In this document: positions 50,692 through 63,510 of the stretch, one piece after another
How the letters are laid out: each line of letters opens with the position of its first letter
Numbering within the stretch: the first letter of the stretch is position 1
Source: Stratiolaelaps scimitus
Taxonomy: Eukaryota > Arthropoda > Arachnida > Mesostigmata > Laelapidae
Direction: 5' to 3'
DNA: 64,000 nucleotides
NCBI GenBank assembly: GCA_019614645.1
Contig: JABWDB010000004.1
Coordinates: forward strand, 3,968,001-4,032,000
Program-made: the position numbers and the translations under genes
Notes under the pieces: generated by a model
The model's input: only the letters and a program-made list of their open reading frames with translations
Told to the model about the DNA's origin: nothing
The model's database searches: none

Positions 50692-50916
50692 CTCAGTCGT
50701 TGTATATATGTGGCAGGCGTCAGCTCGGAACATTCAGGTGTTAACACGACAACGCGTCGGGGGCCATCTTTGGCAAACTTCCAAGCTTAGAGTTCCTGGC
50801 AAGAATTCATAGATAAACGAAGATGATAAGGAAATCCGAAGATTCTCCGCGTTTGATAGCACTCAAACCCAAGCCATATGTCAGTCCAGTCTAGCAATTC
50901 AAGACGCTCACCACCA
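50692..50916 (-). repeat. tRNA-derived SINE, copy C
   Basis: In reverse complement it matches copy A at 31411: CTCTGGTGGTGAGCGTCTTG at the head, a B-box-like GGGTTTGAGTGC, TTATCATCTTCGTTTATC and ATTCTTGCCAGG in the body, and GAGAGTCAGCT at the end. Confidence 0.65.
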
Positions 50917-53900
50917 GAGCGTCTACCGGACGAAGAAGTAACTAACCAAATACAAATCTACTGCCGGGACCACCCTAATGAGTGCGCAATCTACATAAAT
51001 ATATAAGATAAATGCAGTAACTTAACATAGCTTAATATCGTACAATAGAACAACACCCTTTGATGGGGACGGCGCTTTTATCGTTCAGCCCATAGAGGTG
51101 TTCTCTGCGTTTAAAAATTAGTAAGGCTCTGCGACACATGCCGCCACGTATAGAAAACCTGCGGACAAAAACTATATACACGCAGACTCACCTATGTTCA
51201 ACTATCAGGCAGTGTTCGTGTTATATTTTGGATGTGTCGCGGAAACAGGCCGTCTGGGAGTTCAGATAGACAAGTCTCATCGATCTCGCAAAGGATGCCG
51301 GATCGCGAAACTCGAAATCGAGAAAAGCCCAGTTGACGCAATAACGTCGGAGCGGAACTAGGCCGGAGATCGATGAGATGTGTCCATGTGTTTCCATATC
51401 ATTGTGCTTTCGGCGATAACGGCGATTCTCTGGACGTCTACCGACAGGTCCACGATATCGCAAGGGCTTTAGCAAGCATTTTCCCCGCGGCGGCACTGCC
51501 CTTCAATCCGTCCATCGATCGATTTGCTCACCGCATCTACAGGTTGCAGTTCGGAAGGATACGGCGTGTCGAGCTACATGTGCGGGCCCCTTGGTGTTTA
51601 AGGGAAACACGCTAACTTAGCATAGCCATGCACCCGCAGATTTTGGGCGGATCTCACACAATCGTTGTACAGCACGCTGTACATGGGAAAGATCAACCAA
51701 AATATGAATAGCTTCTGACCTAATAGCGTTATGCTTCGTTGCCCTGTGCTCGAGATAAACGCGATGCGACTACAACAATTCGAGCGCGAAATCATTCCCA
51801 TGCACCAGCTTCTGGCAACCTTCCGTCGAACAAACAAAAGAAGGGTGAATCTAGCCGCTAAATAATAATAGGCACCAGGGCTCGCATGTTCGTCCAATGT
51901 GTCCATAACAAGCATTCATTTAATCGCTACAGCTGACACAGTCCAATTGTCGTTTTAGTCCACTCACGGGTAACACGTGAATTTTGTGATGCGCAAATGA
52001 AGGAATCACGTACGAAGATATGAGTAATGATTGATATTGTGAGGGTATATTAACTCGTGCTCATCCAGGGAATTGTATACTCTTAGATCCCTTCTTTGCG
52101 AAGAAGTGTTTCAGACCGCTAGGCTGCGCCCAACCACTGACAACAGGTTTCTCGAAACGACCCAGTTCGTCGAACAACCCCAACGACCCTGTCGGCTCAA
52201 CTGTTTAAGATAAACAATTTTACAACAGCGAGAAAGGCACGAATATTGCTAGCATATTTTGAAGGTGTACGATTTTGTGCTAAGCGGAAACATGATGTTT
52301 CCCCAAGCAAAACAGTACAACCTTCAAATTAAAACAGCGACCCTTATGACTTCCGAGTATACATACATATTTTGATGATTCATGATCAATATACTTCTTG
52401 TCAATTGTATCTATAATACATTAAATGGTCGGTACACGATCAGGGGAAGTTCGCGCTCGAGATAAACCGTTCATTGATTGTTTCATGTATTTGCGACTCC
52501 TATATAGTTCGATCCATCCCTTCTCTCGTCTGATGATCACAGGTATTAGTTTCGCAAAAGGAGACCCCGCGCTTTCACGCTTATTACCACCAGGCCCACC
52601 GAGCGAACTAATCGGCTGATACATTATAATAGAATCGATGAGAGTTTGGGGTGATCTAACATAAATCAAATCCAATTACTATCGATCGGTGATCGGTCAA
52701 CGTTGATGGTCCATTTCGTTCCCTTTGTGTGATCGTTCATTTGCACGAGATTAATAAAGTTTACTATTGTTATTCTTATTATCGACATTATTATAATTAT
52801 TATTGCGTGGCAGATATCCGCACAACTGTAGTGTGCGATTATGAATGTTTAATCGTAAGCACGCCCGTCTCAATTGTATGATGATACCAAGCATTTTCAA
52901 GCGATTTCTTTCTAACTCGTGTCGTTTTTTACGCATATATAGAATTCATGGAGGACCAGGTGGGGAGCAAAGCGAAAGTCGACTAACAGTTCTTTTTTTA
53001 GCCCCAGCTATGATTAATAGTAATTGGAAGCCGGACTCTTGTAGGGAGGACCGAAATGTAACTACTAGATTTACGATACATGGTTTCCACCGTGAAGTTT
53101 GTAAAACAGAAAGTTTCCATGAGCCAGAGACCCCCTGCGTATGTAAATTCTTTGATACAATGTCCCAAGTGTCGCACAGGAGAATGAAGACAATCAGGGT
53201 CAATTAGCCAGCTGGCAGGTGACATAAGGAATACGTATACATATTTTTTTCGATTATAGCCATGTTTTACAAGGTCGTGCAATTTCTCTTGACCAACCGG
53301 ACTCTTATGTGTTAGATGGACTGTTTGGACACATTTAGCTATGAATAAAACCGATATTATTTTGATTTTTTTTCAAAACACTTTTTAATGTCATAGTCGC
53401 AATTTTTTACTCAGTTAAGCTAGAATATCCGCGAACGCAATTAAGAGGCTTTTGTTAATTCACATATTGGATTGGGAAGCTTTCCCTAATTAATGTAATG
53501 GCTTGGGAAGCTTTTCCTAATTAATATAGGTTCAGGTGTGCATTCGTTTCGTTCATAGGACGACTATAATAAAGCTTATGAAACACATTTTTCATCTGGG
53601 AAGGGAACGGCGTCCACCCCGCTCAATGGATCAGTTTATCATTTTTAGTTTTATTTTTACTATCTTGTTGTTTTTCTGTTTTGATTAAACTGTGTAGCCG
53701 TAACACCTATAACACAGACAATATTTCGACATAATGAAACACCGGATACACGAAGATTTTCCCTTACCCACTCTCGGGATTAATGCAAAAACTGCCCCCG
53801 TAATGTGTAATGTTCCACACTGTATGTTCGGGCGAGTTGGATTGTAATACGACTTTGCATGTATTATCTTTATAGATTTTGAGAGCCAAGAAAAGATTTC

Positions 53901-56322
53901 TAGTTGTCAAAAAGAAAAAAATTAATTAATTTCCATCTTGTGTTCTATCCAGAAAAGCAGCCAGACATCGGAAGAGGCGAATTTTCCAGTCGCACAGAAG
54001 CGGACACGACCCTATATATATATACAAACTAACCTATATGACTTGAGACGTAAGCAGTGATATTCCCGTGGATTAGGACACGTATATATGAATATGCGTA
54101 CCAATGCGTACCATGGCATGCGTACCAATTTTAATTAGTGGAAATGCTAGAACCCCTCGCGATGAACGGAGACGCAAAGAAATCCTAATATAACTATTCT
54201 ATTACCCGTACATGGGTGAATGAATATGCGGTGACACTGGTGCGGCGAAATGGTTAACTACTCGAACGAGTTCTTGTTTAGCTACCACTACCACAAGCTA
54301 TTGAGGTTCTTTCCGCAAAAAAAAATCTCGAATGCAGAAGCAATTGCAATTTATTGCCCTAGATAAATCTCGTCGCGAACACGTAATACGCCTCCCTCAC
54401 TCACGCCAAACTCGAGGGTACGTATTTGTTTGTTATACGACCTGATCTCCGCGCTGGTGTTCCGCCGTTCCGACGACAGCCGCACCCATACCTCTCACGC
54501 AGTTGTACTTTAGCAGAAGCAACAGCAGCAGCATAAGTTCGTTTAGCCTTTAGATTTTGTCCCAGTCAACAAAGATTGACCGTGTATCGCGTAAGTAGCG
54601 ATCGGCGATCGACTTTGTACACAAGTGTTGTTAATATTCAGCTAAATAAGAAATAGTAGCGCCTGTGCGCGTCTGCTGATGGTGACAAACACAAAGCGGC
54701 ATCATCACCACCGTTCTTCCCCCTTCCTCGGCTGTTGCCAGCAAGCGTTTGTCTTCCTCGATTCTTCTTTTCTTTCCCGCAGCAGCAGCAGCATCATCAA
54801 CCGCAGACGCGTGCAATGGTCCTCGAGCAGCCGGCACCGACGTCAGGCAGATGCGCTTCTCGTTGATTCTTTGTTCGTACGAAAGCTTAAATTGCACTCT
54901 CGAAATATCGCACATGAACGCCTCGTCACTCCTCTCACTCGCTAACAATACACATACGCAAGCGAACCAGCGGCGGCGATACGTGCCCGACGCCGAGATG
55001 GGTCCCGGATGGTAGCGTTGTCGTTCAATGCCCGCGCGTCTAACCAGATCGACCGACGGCACTTGGCAAAATCGAATTTCCTCCCGGTGTGGTCCATCCA
55101 TTGTTCGCGCGAGTGGTTGCAACTTAGCCGACAGGTGCTGGGGTCTTGATGAGCTCGTCTGCCAGTCGTTGTTAGTGGCCCCACCTGACAAAAAAGGGGA
55201 AGTTGTGCCGAGAGTAGTAATTGGTAAGCGCAGTGCATTTACAAGACCACCAGAACGGTGAAGTCCAACCAATGATAATTTGTATCGTTGCTGTTATTGT
55301 TATAGTCCACATCGATTGTGAGGGAAGGGAAAAAATGAGTTGAAATATATAGCGCCAACAATTTTATATATCATATTAGGGTAGGCGAAAGCTTTAACCG
55401 TTACCACTTACCATACCATTCGTGTGTGGATGCCCATATCGAATACATATATTATTATCATCACACGCATCACATGATATGCTCCCTTGCAGCCCCCGTA
55501 TACCATTTCATATAAATATATCTGGCAACAACGTCTGGACAGGGCTGGATACATTGAATAGAAAGCATTTCATTTGATCAGACTGTCGACAATCCGTCAT
55601 TGCCTACGGCTGCGATTGGCCAGCATTTAACTTTTGAACATTATTGGGCCAGAGATAGCGTCGACAGAAGCGGTCGCATGACTTCATCGGACAGTTGAGT
55701 ATCAATGATAACCAAGACCGGAGACAATCGAAGGATCAAACGACGAACGACGACACTCGCCTGCATCATGTCTCGTACCGAGAGTGGAGATGATTTGTTC
55801 GGGCGTTCATTGTCCTCGTCGAGCGTTCGACTCTTCGAGCATTGACATGTCTGCAAATTGTGTAACAGCGCAGCATTCCCATAGACGGGCGAGCCCCGCG
55901 GCCACGACCTATTCTCTCTCTCTCTGTGTTCTTCGCCAATTTAGTGTTATGCGACAACGATTAGTCAGTATGATTATTGTCACCACTACCGTAAAAGCAT
56001 ACCGTCTGACATAATAGCATTATTACCTATAGAGCGGCCCGGTAATGACTACGTAGCATCATAATAATCGTAATATCAATAGATGAGAAAGGAAGACTAA
56101 GCTTGCAGCAAGCTTTGTTTATGACCAAAACGACTTCAGCTATACTAGTGCCATTAAATATTGTCCTATTATCAGTATCGCGTCTGGCGGTCGGTTATCA
56201 GACCCGCACACGGCGACGACACTTATGTACAGGCGATAACAACGGGTCAAATTAAACTGGCGGGATATTATCTCCACGAGATAATACCATGATTTATTTT
56301 GTGGTATAAATATAATCGAATG

Positions 56323-56361
<39 letters not shown>

Positions 56362-57791
56362 CGCAGATGTTTTCATACGATGGGCAGTAGGCACGAAATT
56401 CTTATAGAACTTAAAAAACACCTCACACCATTAATACTCCAGCGGAAGGTCTCATTAAGCAGCTCGAGCACTTGGATACTCCAGGTTGCCAAGTTTACGA
56501 CCCTCTCTTTACTGGGATTTAAGAGGAGTTTCTGACATGACAGTGGCTCTATGATTATGACACTCGTTTTTAGCAAACATTAACACTCATCAAATCACTT
56601 ATAAGATCGTAGTTCATATGACCATTTCTGTACGCAATCTAACGTAGTCGCTAGTCGGATTCGTATAGCCATTGAAAATCGTTACTCCTAGACCATTATT
56701 TTGTCTATCAATAAATTATAAGTGTTGAGCAAATTGTCGTTTTTAAACGATGTGCTTCTTGATCAGCGAGGATTTTGTTTTTATTTTTTCTAAAACAATA
56801 AGGTGTATTGTACGGGACTTCCCTTAGTGTTTACTGCGGACTGAGCCATTTAAGCATTTTCCGTCATCTATTACCGTAGTTTTTTTATCAACGGCATCTA
56901 ATTGGAGAAAGCACCCCAATCAATTAACACAAGCTTAAAATATCGACTACCACATAGCTCAATAAATTCACCCGCAATCCATGAAATACCTCGACGCAAT
57001 TTTAAAAAATCATCTTTATCATCAAATTTTACGTGATATAATTTGCGTGACACGCTGCCGTATCTAATCTGTGCAAACCGTGATATATATATATATATAT
57101 ATATCCACACACCCAAGCCACACACAAGCAACCAACAGATGAAACCGACTGTCAACCCGATGGTACAAGAACAATCCCATTAGGGTGTTGGTAAGTTCCT
57201 CGACAATACGGTATTCATCGCACTGCGGGACTACGTGCGTCGTCTCAGACACGTAATGTTCACCAGTGAACTTTATCTTGCATCAAAGTGACACTATCCG
57301 CCCAGTTACGTTTCATTGACATCGAAAATGTTTATGCTTTTTCGAAACTCCCCTCACAGTATTTAATCGGTTGTAACAATAATAATAATAATACGATACG
57401 TACAATCGTCTTTATTCTTACGCTCATTGGAAACGCTAGGTTCATCTACCGCCACTTTTGTCTAAGTGCTTCCGCCGACACAGCATCCTAGTCATTATAT
57501 GACATTATAATGTAAGATATAACGATGCCTCCGAAGCTGTATCTGCACCACGAGCATCGGCATCAGCATGAACTATAGTGTCCGTTTTCTCTCTCTCTCC
57601 CTCGCCCCATTCATTGTCCTTCCACTATTCAATAGCACTTGATGCACTCGGGTGGTGTCGATCTGTCCACGAGTAGCAATGGCCCCAAAGGTGGGAATTC
57701 GTACCCCTCACATGGTCCTTGTTCGTGTCGCATTCAACCCAATTTATTTTGCCACTTTTTGTCCCCATACCGAACGTAGTCTGCTGTTCAG
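50917..57791. other. Mostly intergenic DNA with a GC-rich island at 54.4-55.3 kb
   Basis: A 31-bp unit is repeated in tandem at 53472-53530, and (TA)n tracts lie at 56325-56358 and 57083-57104. At 51.3-51.6 kb frames are open on both strands with protein-like composition but no recognised domain. The GC-rich island at 54.4-55.3 kb has a minus-strand open frame of about 213 codons (54631-55272) which I do not accept as a gene without further evidence. Confidence 0.35.
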
Positions 57792-57996
57792 TCATTACCC
57801 TGGCCGCCATACCAGCCATCATTGCATCGCATTGCTCGTGGACACTTGGGCCCTTTCCCTGAAGACGTCGCGCTGAAATTCGCCAATCACTATAAAGACC
57901 ATCCGTCGCCCTTCTGGTGGCGTTTCGCAACCGTGTCATCCGTCGTCTGGCGCGTCGTCTGGGATAGCCGGGACTGGTGTACAGGCAAAAGCCCAG
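57792..57996 (+). CDS. Candidate internal exon, Pro/Trp-rich
   Basis: The segment follows a pyrimidine-rich acceptor (ctgctgttcag) and ends at a possible donor (gtgata at 57997). The open frame reads SLPWPPYQPSLHRIARGHLG, then FPEDVALKFANHYKDHPSPF and WWRF. Codon choice is strongly biased to C-ending codons, unlike the surrounding AT-rich DNA. I do not recognise the family. The LPWPPYQP start recalls the LPYPIPWP segment of the gene at 23903. It lies 0.9 kb upstream of the gene at 58873, on the same strand, but that gene has its own start and signal peptide, so this would belong to another gene or a relic. Confidence 0.3.
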
Positions 57997-58872
57997 GTGA
58001 TACCGTGTGCGTGTGTGTGTGTGTGTGGACATCATTATTACATTGAAAAACTTGTGGTGCGCGCGAGCGACTCTGACCTCAACTGGCGGGCGAAAAACCT
58101 ACTCTCGTGACGATAAACTGAGGGAGTTCGTACTCTGTGACTGACTGTGTTTGACCAAAAGGAATCATCGCCTTCAGGCGCATATCGAGGAATAGTGTGC
58201 GTTTTGGTGTTTGCTTGCCGATCTAGCTAGCTGGCTTGCATACATATTATACTTCATTGACGAGGTCGAACGTCGTCTCTTGAGTGCGCGCCTACCCTAT
58301 GACGGTTTTCTGCTCGCGCACACTTCAATTACCGAGCACGTGTGAGAAATCACCCAACTGCAACTTCGGCAGGGAGCGACGTCTGCGCAGGAAATAGCAT
58401 AGCTGCGTGAGACGTATCATCCGAACGCAGTGCATCCGGAACCTCTCCGTTAACCCCACGAACTGAAGTAGTCTCTAGCTTTATCTACTTCGTCCGTCCG
58501 TCAGTGGCGCTGGTGATCCTACCCGCGGTGGTGGTGGTGGTGGTTTCAAAGAGGTCTATCTATCCCCTTAGGAACTCTATCAGCGTATTGTCGTCTCGGC
58601 ACGACGAGCACACTCGATTTCTAAGAATAGTTCAGATTCCGTGAAGCACCAGCAGAAGCAGCACTAGCAGTAGCAGCAGCAACAACAACAACAACCAGCA
58701 CAACAGCGGCATCATCAACTACACAAAAGGCGGCGAAACCGAACGTCTGCCTCGGCTTCGATTCGTGGAGAGCACAATTGACCGAGAGGCGACGTTGCGT
58801 GCACCCGGCGGAGTGGACTTGAACGCTTGAAACGCTTTCAAAGGGACCTCTATCCTCGGTTATAGAGGAACG

Positions 58873-61800
58873 ATGACGCGATTGCCAGTTCGTCGTCCTG
58901 TGGCTCTTCTCGTTACGCTGTTGGCTATGCTCACTCTGTTTAGGGGAGGCAATGGTGCCGATATATTCAAGAAGAAGGAAAAATTGGCTTTGGCCTTCCT
59001 CGCGGGAATGGTGTTCGGTCAGCAGGGACGTCAAGGCAGCTACGCCGTGCCTGTCCCATGGCCTATGCAATCCGGACAGCAAATCCTTCCGCTTCCATTG
59101 CCGATACCAATAGGAAACTTCGGGGGAGGTGGGGGCGGCGGTCACGCACCGTGAGTAGATGAGCCCATACAGACATCTAGATATATATATATATATAAAC
59201 CCTTTTCAAATGCAAGATATATCGATCTAAAGGTTTATGAACGATAACGTATAGTATGATTCGTTATATCGAGAAACAAATCGTACAAGTGTAACTGCGA
59301 TAATCCACATGAAGTATCGACATTATAATTATCACTGTTACTATATCAATGTTCCACTCTCAGAGTAATAGCAGACGTCGGCCTCGATCGCTATGCGTAT
59401 CTATCTATCAGTGGTTCAATTCGTTTTCGCTAGCTATTATCTTTTCGTCTCTTTTCATTTGCCATTTTCTTATGCTATTCGCATTTTTGTTCATTTTGGC
59501 GTACGCCGTTGGACAGATGCGTTGTAGGTGTTCCGCCTATAAGGAACAGATATAGGTTAACTACATCAGAATATAAGCAAGCTAGGAATGCTGGTGTTTT
59601 CTTTTTTTATTAAAAATATTGCAAATTTTATCTATGTCTAATTGATCCCCCTTCGTAGGCAAAGCACAACCTTCGCTGGTACCGAACATGATTTTCATGA
59701 CATTGTCGTTTATTTAATTATCTTAGAGGTTCAAAGTCGAAGCGAAAATGAAGTTAGCGACGGAGTGAAATGAATACACCCCGGTTTTCTCTGGCTTAAT
59801 TGAGATAAATTACAATTCGAGTATATGCTATCTCATATTTCCAATAATATCCTCCTGTCTTTACGCGTTAGTGGCCGTTCAAGTTCATATTCCACGTGAA
59901 GTTAACTCGACGGATTGGTTATGACAATCACAAAGTTGCTGCATAGAGAAGAAATTCAATGAAAACCGCCGGAAGCTCATAGAGCATCTTCTGTCCTCCG
60001 AACCATATTTAACAATATGGCGAGCCTGACATTTGTGAGCGTAGACACTGCTCCTCAAACAGATTCGCTGATGACCGACACCAAGATTCTGCTCGTCTCG
60101 AGAAGCACACGAACTCACTGTTGATCTTAGCTCGACATCATTTTTGTCACTTAGGATCGATCGTGGTGGTGTTCATTGTTCCATTAGTCGTCAGGTAAAA
60201 CACAGCGTACTATTTAGTTTTCTACAATGATATTCCGTAACACGCAGTAACTATTGACACTCTTCAAAATGCGACCGAGTGTACATTACCCGCGAATGAT
60301 AGCCACCAAGAACGTGTTCTTGGTGAAGTAACATTTTACATTCAACATCGTATATTTAGGCAGACGTCAATTTGTACGTTTCAACACAGGTCATCTCTGT
60401 TCTCACGAGTTAGCATTCAAGTTATTTCATCTCGGAACGCTAGTATTGTGGGTACGTAAATGTAATATCATAAACGCAAATTAAATGAAAATATTCTCAT
60501 CAAACTACAAGAGGAGTAGAACGCGAGCGCGATGAAGTAAGCACAGCATAAATAGGTCTGTATTTTTTTTATATATTGGAGATGTTGCTCGTTGGGCTAT
60601 GGTCTAGAACTATGTTCGTTTTACTTCAACCCATACGTTTCTTGTGGGACAGGAAGTCTATGTCTTTCGGATATTTAATACGAAAACGAAGGGTGACCTC
60701 GCCAATTATTCCTATGCTGCTACTAATGAAGATCTCACTCAACTCCACCATCCTGTCATTTGATGTTACTTAGTGCAGAGCTTGATATAACAATGCGAGG
60801 CATGTCCTTTATGGTCGCTTGATATAACAATGCGAAGCATGTCCTACATGGTCGATTCAACAACGAACTGTCCGATGAACGCAACCTGGCCAACGACGTC
60901 CCGATATCGCCCAGCGGCGTCCTCCATCGCAAAATCGGTTCGAGCCCCGGAAGACGACCGCCGTTATATTCTACACGGCCACCGTCGTACCGTGCAATTG
61001 CTGTTCCAATGAATAATTGTACCGATGCCGGTTCGCTATACGCACCTGCCCCTGTCACTTGATGTCAGTTCGGCCCAAGCGTTCGCCTCGAAGATCTACA
61101 TAGCGTCAACCCTGTGAGAGGTAATACGACTTCATAGATTACACTACAGGAGAAGGGCTGGAAAGGAATCGTCCCAGAATCGGTACACGATCAAATTCAT
61201 TTGCGAATCAAATTCCGTCAAAGGACGGAACAGACAATCCACCACCCGTGTCGCTTTGTTGTTGCTGCTGCTCGTCTACGAAACACAAACTTGTCATGAT
61301 CCAGAACGTCCCGCAATTATCATATTGACTAATTGCCGCGGAAACAGGCCAATGCAGGTCCTTTCACAATATCACAGCGGCGAGTCAGCTCCGCAGACGT
61401 TGAAACGGCAAATGCTTGTAGCAGCCACCTGTAGCACAAAGCACCCAATCACATCATGGTATCAACTGCAATGTCCGAGCACACAAGTAGTTATACAGTC
61501 ACACGTTTTACGAGCTACTGTCTTCTTAACGAAGCTTCGCCACATAAACGTTATTAATAACAATGCCCTTAATGTATTTGACTTCGATCATGAGACGGTT
61601 GCAACGACTGATGCACGGTAGGTACAGCACGCATTCGTATAAGCCTGCTGCTATATGGGATACGTGTGATGTGCTTCTTTTGCTTGCTTGCTTTAGCTGG
61701 CGCGAAAACTTTTTTTGGGCAAAGTTTAAGGCTTGTGCCGGCAACATTCGCTCACATTTGTCCATGATGCTGCTGTGGCCTGCTGTTACAGAATGAACAT

Positions 61801-63448
61801 TGTAACATGGTCGATTCTCACGCGATGAAACGTAATTAGATTATTTTTATATATTATGTTTCTTGTGTAGTTGCACCAATACAACCGACCGTCTACTGCA
61901 AAGGTGTCGAGTTGTTAATGAAGATCTAGGCCTATGGGTTAGGTCTCGAGGTAGATTGCCACCAATGTCGTGGCACATGGAACGGAATACTTTGAAGTAT
62001 GAATTTTCTCTATTTTGTATTATTGCTAAATACAAGAATTCAGATTGTCTTTTTTTATCTGAAAACTCTCAGCACAAATACAAATGTTGTAAGGGGAAAT
62101 ACGTCTATATAATAGCATTTTTAACTATAATCCGTTCGAACGAGTGCAGTTACATTGGAGAAGAACAACTTCACTAATAATTCTTAATGTTCTGCAGTGT
62201 ATTAACTGAATTTAAGGCATATTTTGCGCATTTGAGTGGCTGATCAGGACAAACACATATTTTGTCATGGGTAGGTATCGAGTTGAGTGCAAAACCTAAT
62301 CTAGAAACGAACATTATACACATCGTCATTTTTCGCTATATCGAAGTTACAAATACACAAATATACGAATATACGCGCGAATGGTTTAACAAGGTGCCGA
62401 GTGCTAGCATAGTGTGGCTATCCCATATGACGAAGTACCTCCTCTATGTTGCATATATCGTCATCAGACTGAGCATTCTATTTTACTGTGAAAATTAAAC
62501 TACTATTTGCATGACCGCCCTTCCACCAACGATAGATGGCGACGATCATTTTGGTTAAAATCATTTTGTCAATGGCCCCAAAATTCAAAGCTGCAAATGG
62601 TACACTTAACGGAGCTATACTCTTTTTGTTTGTTTTTCATTTGCTCGTTTTGCAGACCTCCGAAGAAGGTCGTTCACAACCTCGTGAAACACCACCATCA
62701 CATTGGCAAGCCAAAGTCACCTTCCGTGGAGCACATCGAGGGCTGGCCCAAAGGTGGGGGCTGGCCCAAATACCCCAGCGGGTCGCTGAGTGCGCCGGCG
62801 AAATTTGGCGGCTCGTCCGATTTTCATGGAGGCAAGGGATTCGGCGCTAGTACGATTAGCTTAGCCGAAGCGAAACTCGGTAGCGGAAGTCCATTCGTGG
62901 GCCTTGGACGGGGGCTCCATTCAGGATTTGACGGCCTATCGAGCGGCTCGAGCGGTTTTGACAAGTTTGCCTTGTCGTCGCTTGGCGGTTCAGACTTTGG
63001 CGACAAATTTTCCATCGGGGACTGGGATGACCTGCATGGCTCCGAATCATCACCGATCGGCAACTTCCACAATCGATTTGGAGCCGGTTTTCCTAGTTTC
63101 CCCGATGGCGGCTTTAGTGGACATGGTGGATATGACCTACATGGCGGATTTAGCAGTTTCGGGCTTGGGAACCAGCTGGGCTTTCCCGGCTCTCCCGTAA
63201 CTCTTCTGGATAACGATAGCGGTGCCAGAGGATATGACAAGGATACGGTGGCGGCTTTGAGGGAGCTGCTAGCGAAAAGTGAGTCGGGTCCCCTGAAGAA
63301 CCACCCAGACGAGGACCACATCGATTTTCGAAGTATTGCTCATTCTCCAGTGTTCAGCAAAAGCATGTCATCATCCTCGTCATCACTTTCGTCATCAATC
63401 TCAGGGTCGCGTCCACTGCTACAGAAGCCGCCGCAAGTCAAATCCTAA
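58873..63448 (+). CDS. Secreted Gly/Ser-rich protein with FKKKEKLALAFLAG motif, two exons
   Basis: Exons 58873-59150 and 62656-63448 join in phase 2 (CC plus A gives Pro) to encode 356 residues. The N-terminus is a signal peptide (basic VRRP, hydrophobic core about 10-23). FKKKEKLALAFLAGMVFG follows at residues 32-49, then Pro/Trp-rich repeats (VPVPWP, LPLPLPIPIG) and a run of seven glycines. Exon 2 begins PPKKVVHNLVKHHHHIGKPK, continues for about 170 residues rich in Gly, Ser, Phe and Asp with recurring SGFD and GGxSxFG-like units, and ends with a Ser run and a basic tail. ATG context is good (acgATGa). It is a paralogue of the gene at 23903, with the first coding exon fused. Composition suggests an extracellular, perhaps cuticular or structural, protein, but function is unknown. 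Confidence 0.8.
59151..62655 (+). other. Intron of the Gly/Ser-rich secreted-protein gene
   Basis: The donor is gtgagtag at 59151 and the acceptor is tcgttttgcag ending at 62655. Contents include a (TA)n run (about 59181-59198), a 20-base inverted repeat (60304-60325) and a 37-bp tandem duplication (60781-60854). Some open frames (for example 61256-61621) look unremarkable; no nested gene was identified. Confidence 0.6.
60781..60854. repeat. 37-bp tandem duplication
   Basis: Two adjacent 37-base units (60781-60817 and 60818-60854) beginning CTTGATATAACAATGCG differ at about three positions. Confidence 0.85.
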
Positions 63449-63479
63449 CAACGAGATTAGAATCATCAGAGAGATAGAC

Positions 63480-63510
<31 letters not shown>

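Noticed and set aside
51221..51615. Overlapping open frames on both strands; the minus one contains a faintly RRM-like WAFLDFEFRDP
   Set aside because: The match is too short to claim an RNA-binding domain, and no RNP1/RNP2 pair or neighbouring exons could be found.
54631..55272. Minus-strand open frame of 213 codons
   Set aside because: It is the longest non-transposon frame, but it lies in a GC-rich, repeat-containing island with plus-strand frames also open and has no recognised motif. It is more likely promoter or UTR sequence.
57625..58035. Minus-strand open frame of 136 codons
   Set aside because: It is antisense to the Pro/Trp-rich plus-strand candidate exon, which has better codon choice and splice signals, and it begins inside a (CA)n tract.
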